This document shows positions 24,018 to 32,603 of a stretch of 64,000 bases of DNA, in pieces. The stretch is from Aridibacter famidurans (lineage in GTDB: Bacteria > Acidobacteriota > Blastocatellia > Pyrinomonadales > Pyrinomonadaceae), in the NCBI GenBank assembly GCA_024103495.1, contig JAGFIQ010000153.1:24396-88395 (forward strand). The letters run 5' to 3'. Within the stretch, counting starts at the first letter, position 1, and each line of letters begins with the position of its first letter. Below the pieces are notes generated by a model. It ran no database searches and was not told the DNA's origin. It saw nothing but the letters and a program-made list of their open reading frames with translations. A program made the translations under genes and the position numbers.

Positions 24018-24045
24018 GCTCACGGCTTACCGCTCACTGCTCACA
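24018..24045. repeat. four-unit heptamer array before the rluB-like start
   Basis: Exactly 28 nt: GCTCACG, GCTTACC, GCTCACT and GCTCACA. It is the inverse complement of the GTGAGCG array after scpB. It ends 2 nt before the ATG at 24048. Confidence 0.8.
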
Positions 24046-24047
24046 TT

Positions 24048-24788
24048 ATGGAAGTCCGTCTCCAAAAATTGATCTCCTCCGCCGGCGTTGCTTCCCGGCG
24101 GGCCGCCGAGCGAATGATCGTTGCCGGCGAGGTGACCGTGAACGGGAAGGTCGTCACGGAGCTCGGCACGAAGGCCGATCCGTCCAAAGACCACATAAAG
24201 GTCCGGGGAAGGCTCATCAATCCGAAGCTCGAGCAGAAAAAGGACTTCTACATCCTGCTCAACAAGCCGAAAGGCTTTCTCTCCAGCGTCTCCGATCCCG
24301 AAAACCGTCCTCTCGTCACCGATCTTGTCCCGGAGAACTTCGGCCGCCTGTACCCCGTCGGCAGGCTCGATTTCAACACCGAGGGCCTGATAATCCTCAC
24401 GAACGACGGCCAGTTCGCGAACAAGGTCTCGTCCACCCGCACGATCCCCAAGCGCTATGAAGTAAAGGTGAAGGGCCTCCCCCCGGAAAGCGCCGTCGAT
24501 GTGCTTCGCCGCGGAGTCACTCTCGAAGACGGCTTCCGCACCGCGCCCGCCGAGATCATCCCCCTACGAACGACGAAGACAAACGCCTGGTTTGAGGTAG
24601 TCCTGTACGAGGGACACAACCAGCAGATCAGGAAGATGTTCGACGCCATCAATTTCTCGGTAGTGAAGCTAAAGCGGACGGCGATCGGCCCGGTGCGTAT
24701 AAGCTCGCTCGCTCCCGGCGCGCTCCGCGAGCTCTCCCGCCGCGAGGTCTCAACTCTCCTCAACTTCAAGCGCGCCTCCGCATCCTGA
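24048..24788 (+). CDS. ribosomal large-subunit pseudouridine synthase, RluB/RsuA family
   Basis: 246 residues. An N-terminal S4 RNA-binding domain (RLQKLISSAGVASRRAAERM) is followed by the RsuA/RluB catalytic domain with PVGRLDFNTEGLIILTNDG, whose Asp is the nucleophile, and RYEVKVKG and GHNQQIRKMFDA motifs. It isomerises a uridine in rRNA. RluB is favoured because of the scpA-scpB context, but RluE or RluF specificity cannot be excluded. Confidence 0.9.
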   Translation: MEVRLQKLISSAGVASRRAAERMIVAGEVTVNGKVVTELGTKADPSKDHIKVRGRLINPKLEQKKDFYILLNKPKGFLSSVSDPENRPLVTDLVPENFGRLYPVGRLDFNTEGLIILTNDGQFANKVSSTRTIPKRYEVKVKGLPPESAVDVLRRGVTLEDGFRTAPAEIIPLRTTKTNAWFEVVLYEGHNQQIRKMFDAINFSVVKLKRTAIGPVRISSLAPGALRELSRREVSTLLNFKRASAS

Positions 24789-24872
24789 AGACTTCGCCCG
24801 AAGTCCGCTTTCGCTGGAAACGCCTCTCTGATAATCTATTGGGCACACCCCCCGATCGATCATCAATTTCAT

Positions 24873-26015
24873 ATGGATTTTCAGCTTAACGAAGAGCAGG
24901 AACAGATCAAGTACAGCGTCCGCGAGTTCGCCGAGAGCGAAGTGGCGCCTCACGCACTCGAATGGGACGAGAACCAGCACTTCTTCGACGAACTTCGTCC
25001 GCAGCTCGCCGAGCTCGGCCTGATGGGGATAATTTTTCCCGAGGAATACGGGGGCGCGGGGATGGGCTATGTCGAGTACGCGACGATCATCGAGGAACTC
25101 GGACGCGTCTGCGGATCGGTGGGGCTTAGCGTCGCGGCGCATAACTCGCTCTGTTCAAACCACATTTACACCTTCGGAACCGAAGAACAGAGGCAAAAAT
25201 ACCTTGTCCCGCTCGCGCAGGGCGAGAGCTGGGGCGCCTGGGGCCTGACCGAGGCACAGGCCGGCAGCGACGCCAGCGGGACCCGCACGACAGCGGTCAA
25301 GAGCAACGGCGGTTACAAGGTCAACGGATCGAAGAACTTCATCACTCACGCGATCGCCTGCCACGTATGCGTCGCGGTCGCGGTCACCGATAAGGAGAAA
25401 GGAAACCGCGGGATTTCCGCGTTCATTTTCGACAAGTCGATGGAGGGCTTCCGGTCCGACAAGAAAGAGAACAAGCTGGGAATGCGTGCGTCGGAGACCT
25501 CGTCGGTCGTTTTCGAAGACTGCTACGTCCCGGATGAAAATCTCCTCGGCGAAGAGGGCGAAGGCTTCATTCAGGCGATGAGCGTGCTGGACGGCGGCCG
25601 TATTTCGATTGCCGCTCTTTCGGTCGGGATCGCGCAGGGAGCCTACGAAGCGGCACTGAAGTATTCGAAGGAGCGCGAGCAGTTCGGAAAAGCGATCTCC
25701 AAGTTCGAGGGAATCCAGTTCAAGCTCGCGGACATGGCGACGCAGATCGAGGCTGCCCGCCTGCTCACCCTTCAGGCAGCGGCCGCGAAGGACTCGGGAA
25801 CGACCGTTACAAAACGCTCTGCGATGGCCAAGCTCTACGCTTCGGAAACGGCAGTCCGCGTCGCGGAAGAGTCGATCCAGATCCACGGCGGGTACGGATA
25901 CACAAAAGACTATCCTGCCGAAAAATACTGGCGCGACGCGAAACTCTGCACGATCGGCGAAGGCACGAGCGAGATACAGAGGCTCGTAATCGCGAAGCAG
26001 CTCCTAAGGGACTGA
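24873..26015 (+). CDS. acyl-CoA dehydrogenase
   Basis: 380 residues, typical short-chain acyl-CoA dehydrogenase. The N-terminus is [20 protein letters not shown], the FAD/substrate region has [16 protein letters not shown] and [10 protein letters not shown], and the C-terminus has [20 protein letters not shown] then GEGTSEIQR, whose Glu is the catalytic base of the butyryl-CoA type. It oxidises acyl-CoA to enoyl-CoA, passing electrons to ETF. The chain length is uncertain (short-chain favoured). A TPR gene follows after 10 nt. Confidence 0.93.
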   Translation: MDFQLNEEQEQIKYSVREFAESEVAPHALEWDENQHFFDELRPQLAELGLMGIIFPEEYGGAGMGYVEYATIIEELGRVCGSVGLSVAAHNSLCSNHIYTFGTEEQRQKYLVPLAQGESWGAWGLTEAQAGSDASGTRTTAVKSNGGYKVNGSKNFITHAIACHVCVAVAVTDKEKGNRGISAFIFDKSMEGFRSDKKENKLGMRASETSSVVFEDCYVPDENLLGEEGEGFIQAMSVLDGGRISIAALSVGIAQGAYEAALKYSKEREQFGKAISKFEGIQFKLADMATQIEAARLLTLQAAAAKDSGTTVTKRSAMAKLYASETAVRVAEESIQIHGGYGYTKDYPAEKYWRDAKLCTIGEGTSEIQRLVIAKQLLRD

Positions 26016-26025
26016 TCTGCCGAAG

Positions 26026-27018
26026 TTGAACCTTGCATCCAAATCCGATCGTTACGGGCGTGTCCTCTGCGCCCTGATCCTTTGCGTGTTGATCGCGGCG
26101 TGGTCCGCATGCACGGGACAGACCGGCGCCGGAGATGCCGAGCTCAATGCCGACCCTCAGGCTCAGGCCGTTCTTCGGCAGATCGACGCCGAAACACGCC
26201 AGCGGCAGACCGTTTCGAACGAAACCTTTGAAGCCCTCAAGAAACTCCGCGAAAAGTATCCCGATTCAGAAATTCTCCGCGGCCATATGAAAAACGCTTT
26301 GATCTTCAGAAGCGATATGGCGGCGCTCAGGGAACTCCTGATCGAAGACGGCGTACCGCCTTCGGATCAAGAGGACAAGAAGACCCTCGCCAAAGTCGAT
26401 GTCGAGCTCGGCAACTTCGCCGAAGCGGCGCCGATCCTCGAAGAGCTTGTAAAGGCGGATCCGAACAACGTCGAACTGCGCGGGCTCGCCGGACTCACCC
26501 AATTCAGACTCGGGAACAATGACCGTGCAGCGGAGAACTTCGACGCTGTCTGGAAAGAGATCATCGACAAGAAGATGGTGCCCGAGATCTCGATCCGGGG
26601 ATTGATCTACCTGAACCAGGGCGAGCTCGAAAAGGCAAAGGAGACCCTCGAGACCGCCATTGAATTCGACCCGGATCACATTTCGGCGAACAACTCGCTG
26701 AGCCGCGTTTACGGGCTTCTCGGCAACGAGGAAAAGGCGCGGGAGCTCAGCCGGAAGGTCGCCGATCTTCAGGAGAAGATGGCCGCGGGCACACTCGCCA
26801 AGTCCCGCCGGGTCGCGCAGAAGCTGGAACTTGAAAAGGCTTACGAGAACAAGCGGTACCAGGAAGTGATCGACCTGGCAGAGCGTCTTCTTGCCGGCGC
26901 CGAATCGCCTTCGGAACGCAGCGTCCTGCTGCAATATCAGTTCAATTCCTACAAGAGCCTCGGGATGAACGACAAAGCCGAAGCGGTCCGGCAAAAGGCC
27001 GCAAGCCTTGCACAATGA
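26026..27018 (+). CDS. exported TPR protein
   Basis: 330 residues with a hydrophobic N-terminus (RVLCALILCVLIAAWSAC) that could be a signal or lipoprotein peptide, although W at -3 makes a poor lipobox. The rest consists of TPR-like helices, for example VELGNFAEAAPILEELVKAD and YLNQGELEKAKETLETAIEF. The start is TTG 26026; no ATG/GTG near it keeps the signal peptide intact. It overlaps the next gene by 4 nt (ATGA), so it is translationally coupled to the ASPIC/UnbV protein and probably works with it in the periplasm. Confidence 0.75.
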   Translation: MNLASKSDRYGRVLCALILCVLIAAWSACTGQTGAGDAELNADPQAQAVLRQIDAETRQRQTVSNETFEALKKLREKYPDSEILRGHMKNALIFRSDMAALRELLIEDGVPPSDQEDKKTLAKVDVELGNFAEAAPILEELVKADPNNVELRGLAGLTQFRLGNNDRAAENFDAVWKEIIDKKMVPEISIRGLIYLNQGELEKAKETLETAIEFDPDHISANNSLSRVYGLLGNEEKARELSRKVADLQEKMAAGTLAKSRRVAQKLELEKAYENKRYQEVIDLAERLLAGAESPSERSVLLQYQFNSYKSLGMNDKAEAVRQKAASLAQ

Positions 27019-28724
27019 ACAAGTTGTTGTTTGCCATAACCGCTTTGGCGGCGATACTTTCCGCGTCGTGCGAAACCGGAAACGAACCTTCGCAGGAATC
27101 GCCGGGCGTTTCCTCGAACATTCAGTTCGCGGACGCGACAAAGGCGAGCGGAATAGATTTCAAGCACATCGCGACGCGAACGGAGGACAAACTCCTGCCC
27201 GAGATAATGGGGTCCGGCGTGGCAATCGCCGATTTCAACGACGACGGTGCGCCGGACATTCTTCTTGTCAACAGCGGCGCCGTGAAAACGGATCAGAGAC
27301 CCGCGGGATCGGAAAACAGGCTCTACATCAACGACGGAAAGGGGAAGTTCACTGACAAGTCTGCCGAATGGAAGCTTGTCAGCGCGGGCTACGGCCAGGG
27401 CGCGGCTGTCGGAGACTTCGACGGCGACGGCTTCACCGACGTCTTTCTCACAAGCTACGAAGGCGACAACCGTCTGCTGAAGAACACCGGATCCGCATTC
27501 GAGGACGTGACTTCGGCTTCGGGCTTGTCTGCGGACGGCGAATGGGCGACAAGCGCCGGATTCTCGGACCTTGACGGTGACGGCGATCTGGATCTTTACC
27601 TCGTAAGGTACGTCGATTTCACTCCCGAGAACCAGAACAAGGTCTACCGCAACCGTATGCTGATTTACACGACGCCGATCTATTACGAGCCGTACGGCGA
27701 CGCGGTCTTCCGGAACGACGACGGGCGGTTCACCGACGTGACCGAAGCGTGGGGCTTCACCTCGAAAGCCAACGGACTGGCGCTGGCGATCGGCGACATC
27801 GACAAGGACGGGGACGAGGACGTGTACGTCGCGAACGATTCGGACCCGAACCACCTTTGGGTCAACGAAGGCGGAAAGTTCAAGGAAATGGCCGCACTTT
27901 CGGGCTCCGCGTACAGCGAGATCGGCCAGGCGGAAGGCTCGATGGGCGCGGATTTCACGGACGTTGATTCCAACGGCCTTCCAGACATCGTCGTCTCGAA
28001 CTTCCAGGCGGAACCCACCTCGCTTTACAGCCAGGAGAAGGCGCTTCTTTTCAGAGAGATCTCCGACGCTTCGGGCATCGGGGCTTCTTCGAGGCAGAGA
28101 TTGAAGTTCGGGCTCGATTTCTTCGACGCGGACAATGACGGCGACGAGGACCTGATTGTCGCAAACGGCCATATCGAGGACAACATAGACAAGAGCTCGG
28201 ATTCGATCACATTCGCGCAGCCGAACTCGCTCTACGAGAACCTGGGTGACGGCAAGTTCAAGGATATCAGCGAGATAGCAGGCGCCGCTTTGAAGGACGT
28301 GCAGGTGTCGCGCGGCCTAGCGACGGCGGATCTCGACGGCGACGGCGACCTCGATTACGTGATCGTCAACAACGGAGGCACGGCTCAGATCGCGTTCAAC
28401 GAGACCGCGAAGAAGGGAAACTTCGCGATCTTCCTTCTGCGCGGCAGCGGAAAGAACACGAACGCGATCGGGGCGAGGCTTGTGGCGAAAATCGGCGACC
28501 GGACGATCGAGCGTCAGGTGATGGGCGCGCAGAGCTATCTCTCGGTGAGCGATTTCCGGGTACACTTCGGGTTGGGGGACGCTGAAAAGATCGACGAACT
28601 GACGATCCACTGGCCGGGAGGCGAATCACAGACGCTCCGGGACGTCGCGGGGAACAAGTTCTATTACTTAAAAGAAGGAGCAGAAAAGCGGGAATTTGTG
28701 CCGGGATCACTGAGTGAGCAGTGA
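27015..28724 (+). CDS. CRTAC1-like lipoprotein with VCBS/FG-GAP repeats and ASPIC/UnbV domain
   Basis: 569 residues. The lipoprotein-like signal MNKLLFAITALAAILSASC ends at Cys19. Calcium-binding FG-GAP/VCBS repeats follow (IADFNDDGAPDILLVNSG; GDFDGDGFTDVFLTSYEG; FSDLDGDGDLDLYLVRYVD; DFTDVDSNGLPDIVVSNF), forming a beta-propeller. The C-terminal ASPIC/UnbV domain ends HFGLGDAEKIDELTIHWPGG. It is extracellular or periplasmic with an unknown ligand. It is coupled by ATGA overlap to the preceding TPR gene. The stop codon lies within heptamer repeats. Confidence 0.88.
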   Translation: MNKLLFAITALAAILSASCETGNEPSQESPGVSSNIQFADATKASGIDFKHIATRTEDKLLPEIMGSGVAIADFNDDGAPDILLVNSGAVKTDQRPAGSENRLYINDGKGKFTDKSAEWKLVSAGYGQGAAVGDFDGDGFTDVFLTSYEGDNRLLKNTGSAFEDVTSASGLSADGEWATSAGFSDLDGDGDLDLYLVRYVDFTPENQNKVYRNRMLIYTTPIYYEPYGDAVFRNDDGRFTDVTEAWGFTSKANGLALAIGDIDKDGDEDVYVANDSDPNHLWVNEGGKFKEMAALSGSAYSEIGQAEGSMGADFTDVDSNGLPDIVVSNFQAEPTSLYSQEKALLFREISDASGIGASSRQRLKFGLDFFDADNDGDEDLIVANGHIEDNIDKSSDSITFAQPNSLYENLGDGKFKDISEIAGAALKDVQVSRGLATADLDGDGDLDYVIVNNGGTAQIAFNETAKKGNFAIFLLRGSGKNTNAIGARLVAKIGDRTIERQVMGAQSYLSVSDFRVHFGLGDAEKIDELTIHWPGGESQTLRDVAGNKFYYLKEGAEKREFVPGSLSEQ

Positions 28725-28740
28725 GCGGTGAGCAGTGAGC
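28713..28740. repeat. heptamer array (RGTGAGC) at the stop of the ASPIC/UnbV gene
   Basis: Four units of AGTGAGC/GGTGAGC, 28 nt. The stop TGA (28722-28724) is inside the array. It is the inverse complement of the array at 32571-32598. Confidence 0.8.
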
Positions 28741-28802
28741 CGTTTAGTGCACTTGTGCACACGACAGCGAGCCGTTTAGCGTGTGCACTTGTGCACACGA
28801 CC
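28740..28802. repeat. family A-like repeat with GTGCAC hairpins, two copies
   Basis: Two units begin CCGTTTAG, as in family A, but are followed by the palindrome GTGCACTTGTGCAC and ACGAC. The shared prefix with a different hairpin suggests one mobile prefix joined to variable palindromes. Confidence 0.6.
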
Positions 28803-28817
28803 TATGATGGGCAGTCC

Positions 28818-28966
28818 GTGTCAGAAGACCGACAATCAGGGAGGGCTACCGGTCAGAGTTCAAAGTTCCAGGTTCCAGGTTCAAAGAAAGATCGGCTACG
28901 TTCGTCACTCTCCTAAACTTTGTACTTCCCGACGTAGCCCGCGCTGACGCTTGGGCTACGGACACG
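28818..28966. repeat. composite inverted repeat, family B
   Basis: The left end begins GTGTCAGAAGACCGACAATC and reaches GGGCTACC. The middle has repeated GTTCCAGGTTC units and a diverged CTAAACTTTGTACTTCCC counterpart. The right end runs from GTAGCCCGCGCTG to CGGACACG. The same plan recurs at 35268-35431. The 28725-29004 gap contains no gene. Confidence 0.65.
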
Positions 28967-28972
28967 TCCTTG

Positions 28973-28999
28973 TATATCCTGTCAATCCTGTTTCTCTTC
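28973..28999. repeat. nonamer array before the start of the large TPR/VCBS gene
   Basis: TATATCCTG and TCAATCCTG are 9-nt units followed by a diverged TTTCTCTTC, ending 5 nt before the ATG at 29005. Confidence 0.5.
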
Positions 29000-29004
29000 T
29001 TTCA

Positions 29005-32000
29005 ATGAAACGCATTCTTATCACAGCTTTGTTTGCGGTTCTGTCGCTGTCGTGCGGCGACGGGGTGCCCGAGCAGGGCTCGGAAGAATACGCCGGCGCG
29101 GTCACGTCCTTCTACGTAGGCCTAGCCGCGATCGAGGCCGGCGACGACCAGAGGGCGATCACCGAACTGAACCGCACGATCGAGCTCGCTCCTTCGGAAA
29201 GCGCTTCATACAACAACCTCGGAGTTCTTTATCTCCGCCAGCGCGATCTCGAGAAAGCAACTTCGAATTTGGAGAAGGCGAACGGCTTGGGCTCGGAGAA
29301 TGCCACCATCGTCGCGAACCTCGCCGAGCTCGAACTCGCGAAAGGCGACGCCGAGAAGGCGCTCGGACATTTTAGGAAGGCGGTCGAGTTCGATCCGAAA
29401 GATCACATCTCGCAGTACGCTATCGCGGAAGAATTGGAAAGGCAGGGCAAGGATTCGGAAGCGCTCGCGATACTAAAAGACGATCTGAAGAAGAACCTTC
29501 CGGCGAATCTCGCTCTCGAAGTCGAGATCGCACGGCTCTCCGCAAAAACGGGCAATTCGGGATCGCTGGAGGAATCTGTCAATTCATTGCGGCACCGTTC
29601 GGAAAACTGGCCATCGGAGATTAAGGACCAACTCACCAAACTCGCGGAACTCACAAACTCAGCCAACTCAGGCCAGGCGGCTCAGCAGACCGCTTTCCTC
29701 AAGAACGTGCTTCTTCGCGAACCGGAGTACCGGTCTTCTCTCGCCGAGTTCAAGGCTTCCGACACGGCCCCGGGACGTTTGATCAGGAAGCCTCTCTCCC
29801 TTCCCGTTCCGGAGTTCAAGCCCGCGTCTGCCGACACAGAGATCACTTTCGAAAAGAAGAGCGTCGCCGATGTCGAGGCCAAGACTGCCTTTGTCGTGTT
29901 CAAGGACGGCGAGAAGCCTTTCGTCGCGTACAGCACGGAAGACAAAACGGTTATCGGCGACACCGAGATCCCTGTCAGCGTCGATTCGCCAAAGCAGGTC
30001 GCGCAGATCGATTTTGATTACGACTTCCGGATCGATCTAGCGTTCGCGACCGAGAAAGGATTTCGATTGTTCAAACAGAAGGAGGACGGATCGTATGAGG
30101 ATGTGACCTCCGCCACGGAACTTCCGGCCGAGATTACGGGCGATTCTTACATCGGCGCTTGGGCGTTCGATTACGACAATGAAGGGGATCTGGATTTAGT
30201 GCTCGCGCCCTTGGAAAGCTCGCCTTTTGTGCTTAGGAATGAGGCGGAAGGCAAGTTCTCGAAGACTGAACCATTTTCGGGTGCTGAAAAGGCCACAGAC
30301 TTTGTGTTCGCCGACTTCGACGAAGACGGGGATGTCGACGCCGCCTTTCTTTCTCCACAAGATGAGATCACTGTCCATTCCAATTCGCGCGGCGGCAGCT
30401 TCTCTAAAATGTCCACCGGGTCGACACTTAAGGCAGATGCCATCTCAGTCGGGACTTTGGATCCAGCTTCTGGGTTGACCTTAATTGCCATTTCCGACGG
30501 GAAGGCTCGAGCCGTTGCCTTTGTGGGAGGTGAGCCGATGACGAAAGAAGAATGGACGATTGGAGACGGTGTTCGGGGGGGAGACAAATTGCTTTCGGTC
30601 GACATAGACAACAACGGCGCGCCTGATCTGATCGCCTCGTCGGAAACAGTGCCCTGGCGCTTCTTTCTCGCGATCGAAAGTCCCAAGGATCCGGACCGAA
30701 CGAACGTAGCGATGCCTTATGACGCGGCCCGGCAAAAAGACGTAGCGCCGCTGGATGCGGCGGACATTGATTCGGATGGAGTTATTGAACTGGTGGGCCT
30801 CGACCAGGCGGGAAGACCAGCAGTTCTTGATACTGTACTCTCACGAAACTACCACTGGCAGATCGTTCGCCCGAAGGCGGCGAAGACCGAGGGCGACCAA
30901 AGGATCAACTCGTACGGGATAGGCGGCGAGATGGAGCTTCGTTCCGGGCTACTCGCGCAGAAGCGCCTGATCACTTCGCCTCAGGTGCATTTCGGTCTTG
31001 GTGAGAATACGTCGGCGGACGTCCTTCGGATCGTGTGGCAGAACGGATACGTGCAGGCGGAGTTCGATCTGAAGGCCCACCAGGTCGTCGAGGCCGAGCA
31101 GCGTCTGAAGGGCTCGTGCCCGCATCTTTTCGCGTGGAACGGAGAGAAGTTCGAGCATGTGAAGGACGCGCCGCCCTGGAGCCCCGCGCTCGGGCTTAAG
31201 ATCAACGCACAAGACACTTACGGCATTCTCCAGACCGAGGAGTGGTTCAAGGTCCCGGGCGAGGCATTGAAGCCGAAGGACGGCAAATACGAGCTTCGTA
31301 TAACCGGCGAGTACTGGGAAAGCTTCTACATCGACAACTATCGCCTGCTCGCTGTCGATCACCCTGAAGGCACCAAGATCTTCACCGACGAGCGGTTCTC
31401 GATCCCGCTTCCGCCGCTTGACGTCTTCACGACCGGCGAGCTGAACGGCTTCTCCAAAGCGGTCGATCACAGAGGCCGCGATGTCTCCGAAAACGTATCG
31501 AAGCTCGATGAAGAATATCTCGACGGGATAAAGCGCGGAACGTATCAGGGAGTCGCCGAGGACCACTGGGTCGAGTTGACGCTTCCCGAAAACGCGCCAA
31601 GGGAAGGCAAGCTCTGGATCGTCGGCGAGGGCTGGATGCATCCGACCGACGCCTCGATCAACGTCCAGCGCGGACAGGCGAATCCCTCGCCTCCGAAATC
31701 ACTTAGCATTGAACTCCCCGATGGAAACGGCGGCTGGAAGGCGGTGAAAGAGAACCTGGGCTTCCCTGCCGGAAAGATGAAGAACGTCCTGCTCGATATC
31801 ACGGACATCTTCCCGGCCGGCGCGAAGGACAGAAGGATCAGGCTGAGGACCGAGCTCGAGATCTTCTGGGACAGGCTCTCGTGGGCCGTCGGAAAAGATG
31901 GAGACGAGACAAGGATCACCGAACTAGATCTGTCCGCCGCCGAACTTCGATACAGGGGCTTTTCCGTTATCAACAAGCGTGACGAATCATCGCCCGAGAT

Positions 32001-32475
32001 TCCCGACTATCAAAGGATCAAAACAACCGCCCAGAAATGGCGCGACCTCGAGGGATACTACACGAGATTCGGGGACGTGCTCGAGCTTCTTGCAGAGACG
32101 GACGACCGCTATGTGCTCTCGAACGCTGGCGACGAACTCGCGATGAGCTTCCCCGCTCTGCCCGATCCGCCAAAAGGCTGGAAACGCGACTTTGTTATAA
32201 TCGGCAACGGCTGGATCAAGGACGGCGACCTTAACTCCGTGTTTTCGAAGACCTTACTGCCTCTTCCGACGCACGCGACGAACGATTATTCGCGCGCGCC
32301 CACGGTGCTTGAGGACGATCCGGTTTACAGGAAGAACCGCGCCGACTGGGTGAGGTTCCATACGCGGTATGTGGCTCCGGATGCCTTCCGGGGCGCCCTG
32401 CGGGGAGAGATAGAACCGCAGAGAACGCGCAGAACGCAGAGATTTTTTGGCGGCGAGTTTCGGCAATCCAAATAG
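29005..32475 (+). CDS. large lipoprotein: TPR + VCBS propeller + ASPIC/UnbV + unique C-terminal region
   Basis: 1156 residues. The signal MKRILITALFAVLSLSC has a good lipobox (LSLSC). Residues 25-250 are TPRs (EAGDDQRAITELNRTIEL; LYLRQRDLEKATSNLEKA). Residues 270-610 carry degenerate VCBS repeats (FDYDNEGDLDLVLAPL; FADFDEDGDVDAAFL). An ASPIC/UnbV segment follows near 620-700 (INSYGIGGEMELRSG; VHFGLGENTSADVLRIVW), then about 440 residues (LFAWNGEKFEHVKDAPPW onward) that I do not recognise. It is extracytoplasmic and of unknown role, and fuses what the two preceding genes encode separately. ATG 29005 was chosen for the signal peptide. The last 20 residues are encoded by a 9-nt repeat and look like a read-through extension. 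Confidence 0.82.
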   Translation: MKRILITALFAVLSLSCGDGVPEQGSEEYAGAVTSFYVGLAAIEAGDDQRAITELNRTIELAPSESASYNNLGVLYLRQRDLEKATSNLEKANGLGSENATIVANLAELELAKGDAEKALGHFRKAVEFDPKDHISQYAIAEELERQGKDSEALAILKDDLKKNLPANLALEVEIARLSAKTGNSGSLEESVNSLRHRSENWPSEIKDQLTKLAELTNSANSGQAAQQTAFLKNVLLREPEYRSSLAEFKASDTAPGRLIRKPLSLPVPEFKPASADTEITFEKKSVADVEAKTAFVVFKDGEKPFVAYSTEDKTVIGDTEIPVSVDSPKQVAQIDFDYDFRIDLAFATEKGFRLFKQKEDGSYEDVTSATELPAEITGDSYIGAWAFDYDNEGDLDLVLAPLESSPFVLRNEAEGKFSKTEPFSGAEKATDFVFADFDEDGDVDAAFLSPQDEITVHSNSRGGSFSKMSTGSTLKADAISVGTLDPASGLTLIAISDGKARAVAFVGGEPMTKEEWTIGDGVRGGDKLLSVDIDNNGAPDLIASSETVPWRFFLAIESPKDPDRTNVAMPYDAARQKDVAPLDAADIDSDGVIELVGLDQAGRPAVLDTVLSRNYHWQIVRPKAAKTEGDQRINSYGIGGEMELRSGLLAQKRLITSPQVHFGLGENTSADVLRIVWQNGYVQAEFDLKAHQVVEAEQRLKGSCPHLFAWNGEKFEHVKDAPPWSPALGLKINAQDTYGILQTEEWFKVPGEALKPKDGKYELRITGEYWESFYIDNYRLLAVDHPEGTKIFTDERFSIPLPPLDVFTTGELNGFSKAVDHRGRDVSENVSKLDEEYLDGIKRGTYQGVAEDHWVELTLPENAPREGKLWIVGEGWMHPTDASINVQRGQANPSPPKSLSIELPDGNGGWKAVKENLGFPAGKMKNVLLDITDIFPAGAKDRRIRLRTELEIFWDRLSWAVGKDGDETRITELDLSAAELRYRGFSVINKRDESSPEIPDYQRIKTTAQKWRDLEGYYTRFGDVLELLAETDDRYVLSNAGDELAMSFPALPDPPKGWKRDFVIIGNGWIKDGDLNSVFSKTLLPLPTHATNDYSRAPTVLEDDPVYRKNRADWVRFHTRYVAPDAFRGALRGEIEPQRTRRTQRFFGGEFRQSK
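32417..32443. repeat. nonamer array overlapping the 3' end of the large gene
   Basis: Three 9-nt units, CGCAGAGAA, CGCGCAGAA and CGCAGAGAT. They lie inside the reading frame and encode an Arg/Gln/Thr-rich tail. A sister array is intergenic at 50774-50800. Confidence 0.7.
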
Positions 32476-32570
32476 ACGTGTATCGCCGTAAGCAGCTAAA
32501 TTATCTGAATCTCTGCAGCGGGGACAAGCGATTGGAGTTATCTGTGTTTGTCTGTGTCCAGTTTCCGACT

Positions 32571-32598
32571 GCTCACTGCTGACCGCTTACCGCTCACT
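32571..32598. repeat. four-unit heptamer array before the CRTAC1-like start
   Basis: Exactly 28 nt with units GCTCACT, GCTGACC, GCTTACC and GCTCACT, ending 5 nt before the ATG at 32604. Confidence 0.8.
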
Positions 32599-32603
32599 TT
32601 AGA

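Noticed and set aside
24790..24805. GACTTCG/CGAAGTC hairpin after the rluB-like gene as a terminator
   Set aside because: The loop is only 2 nt and no T-run follows.
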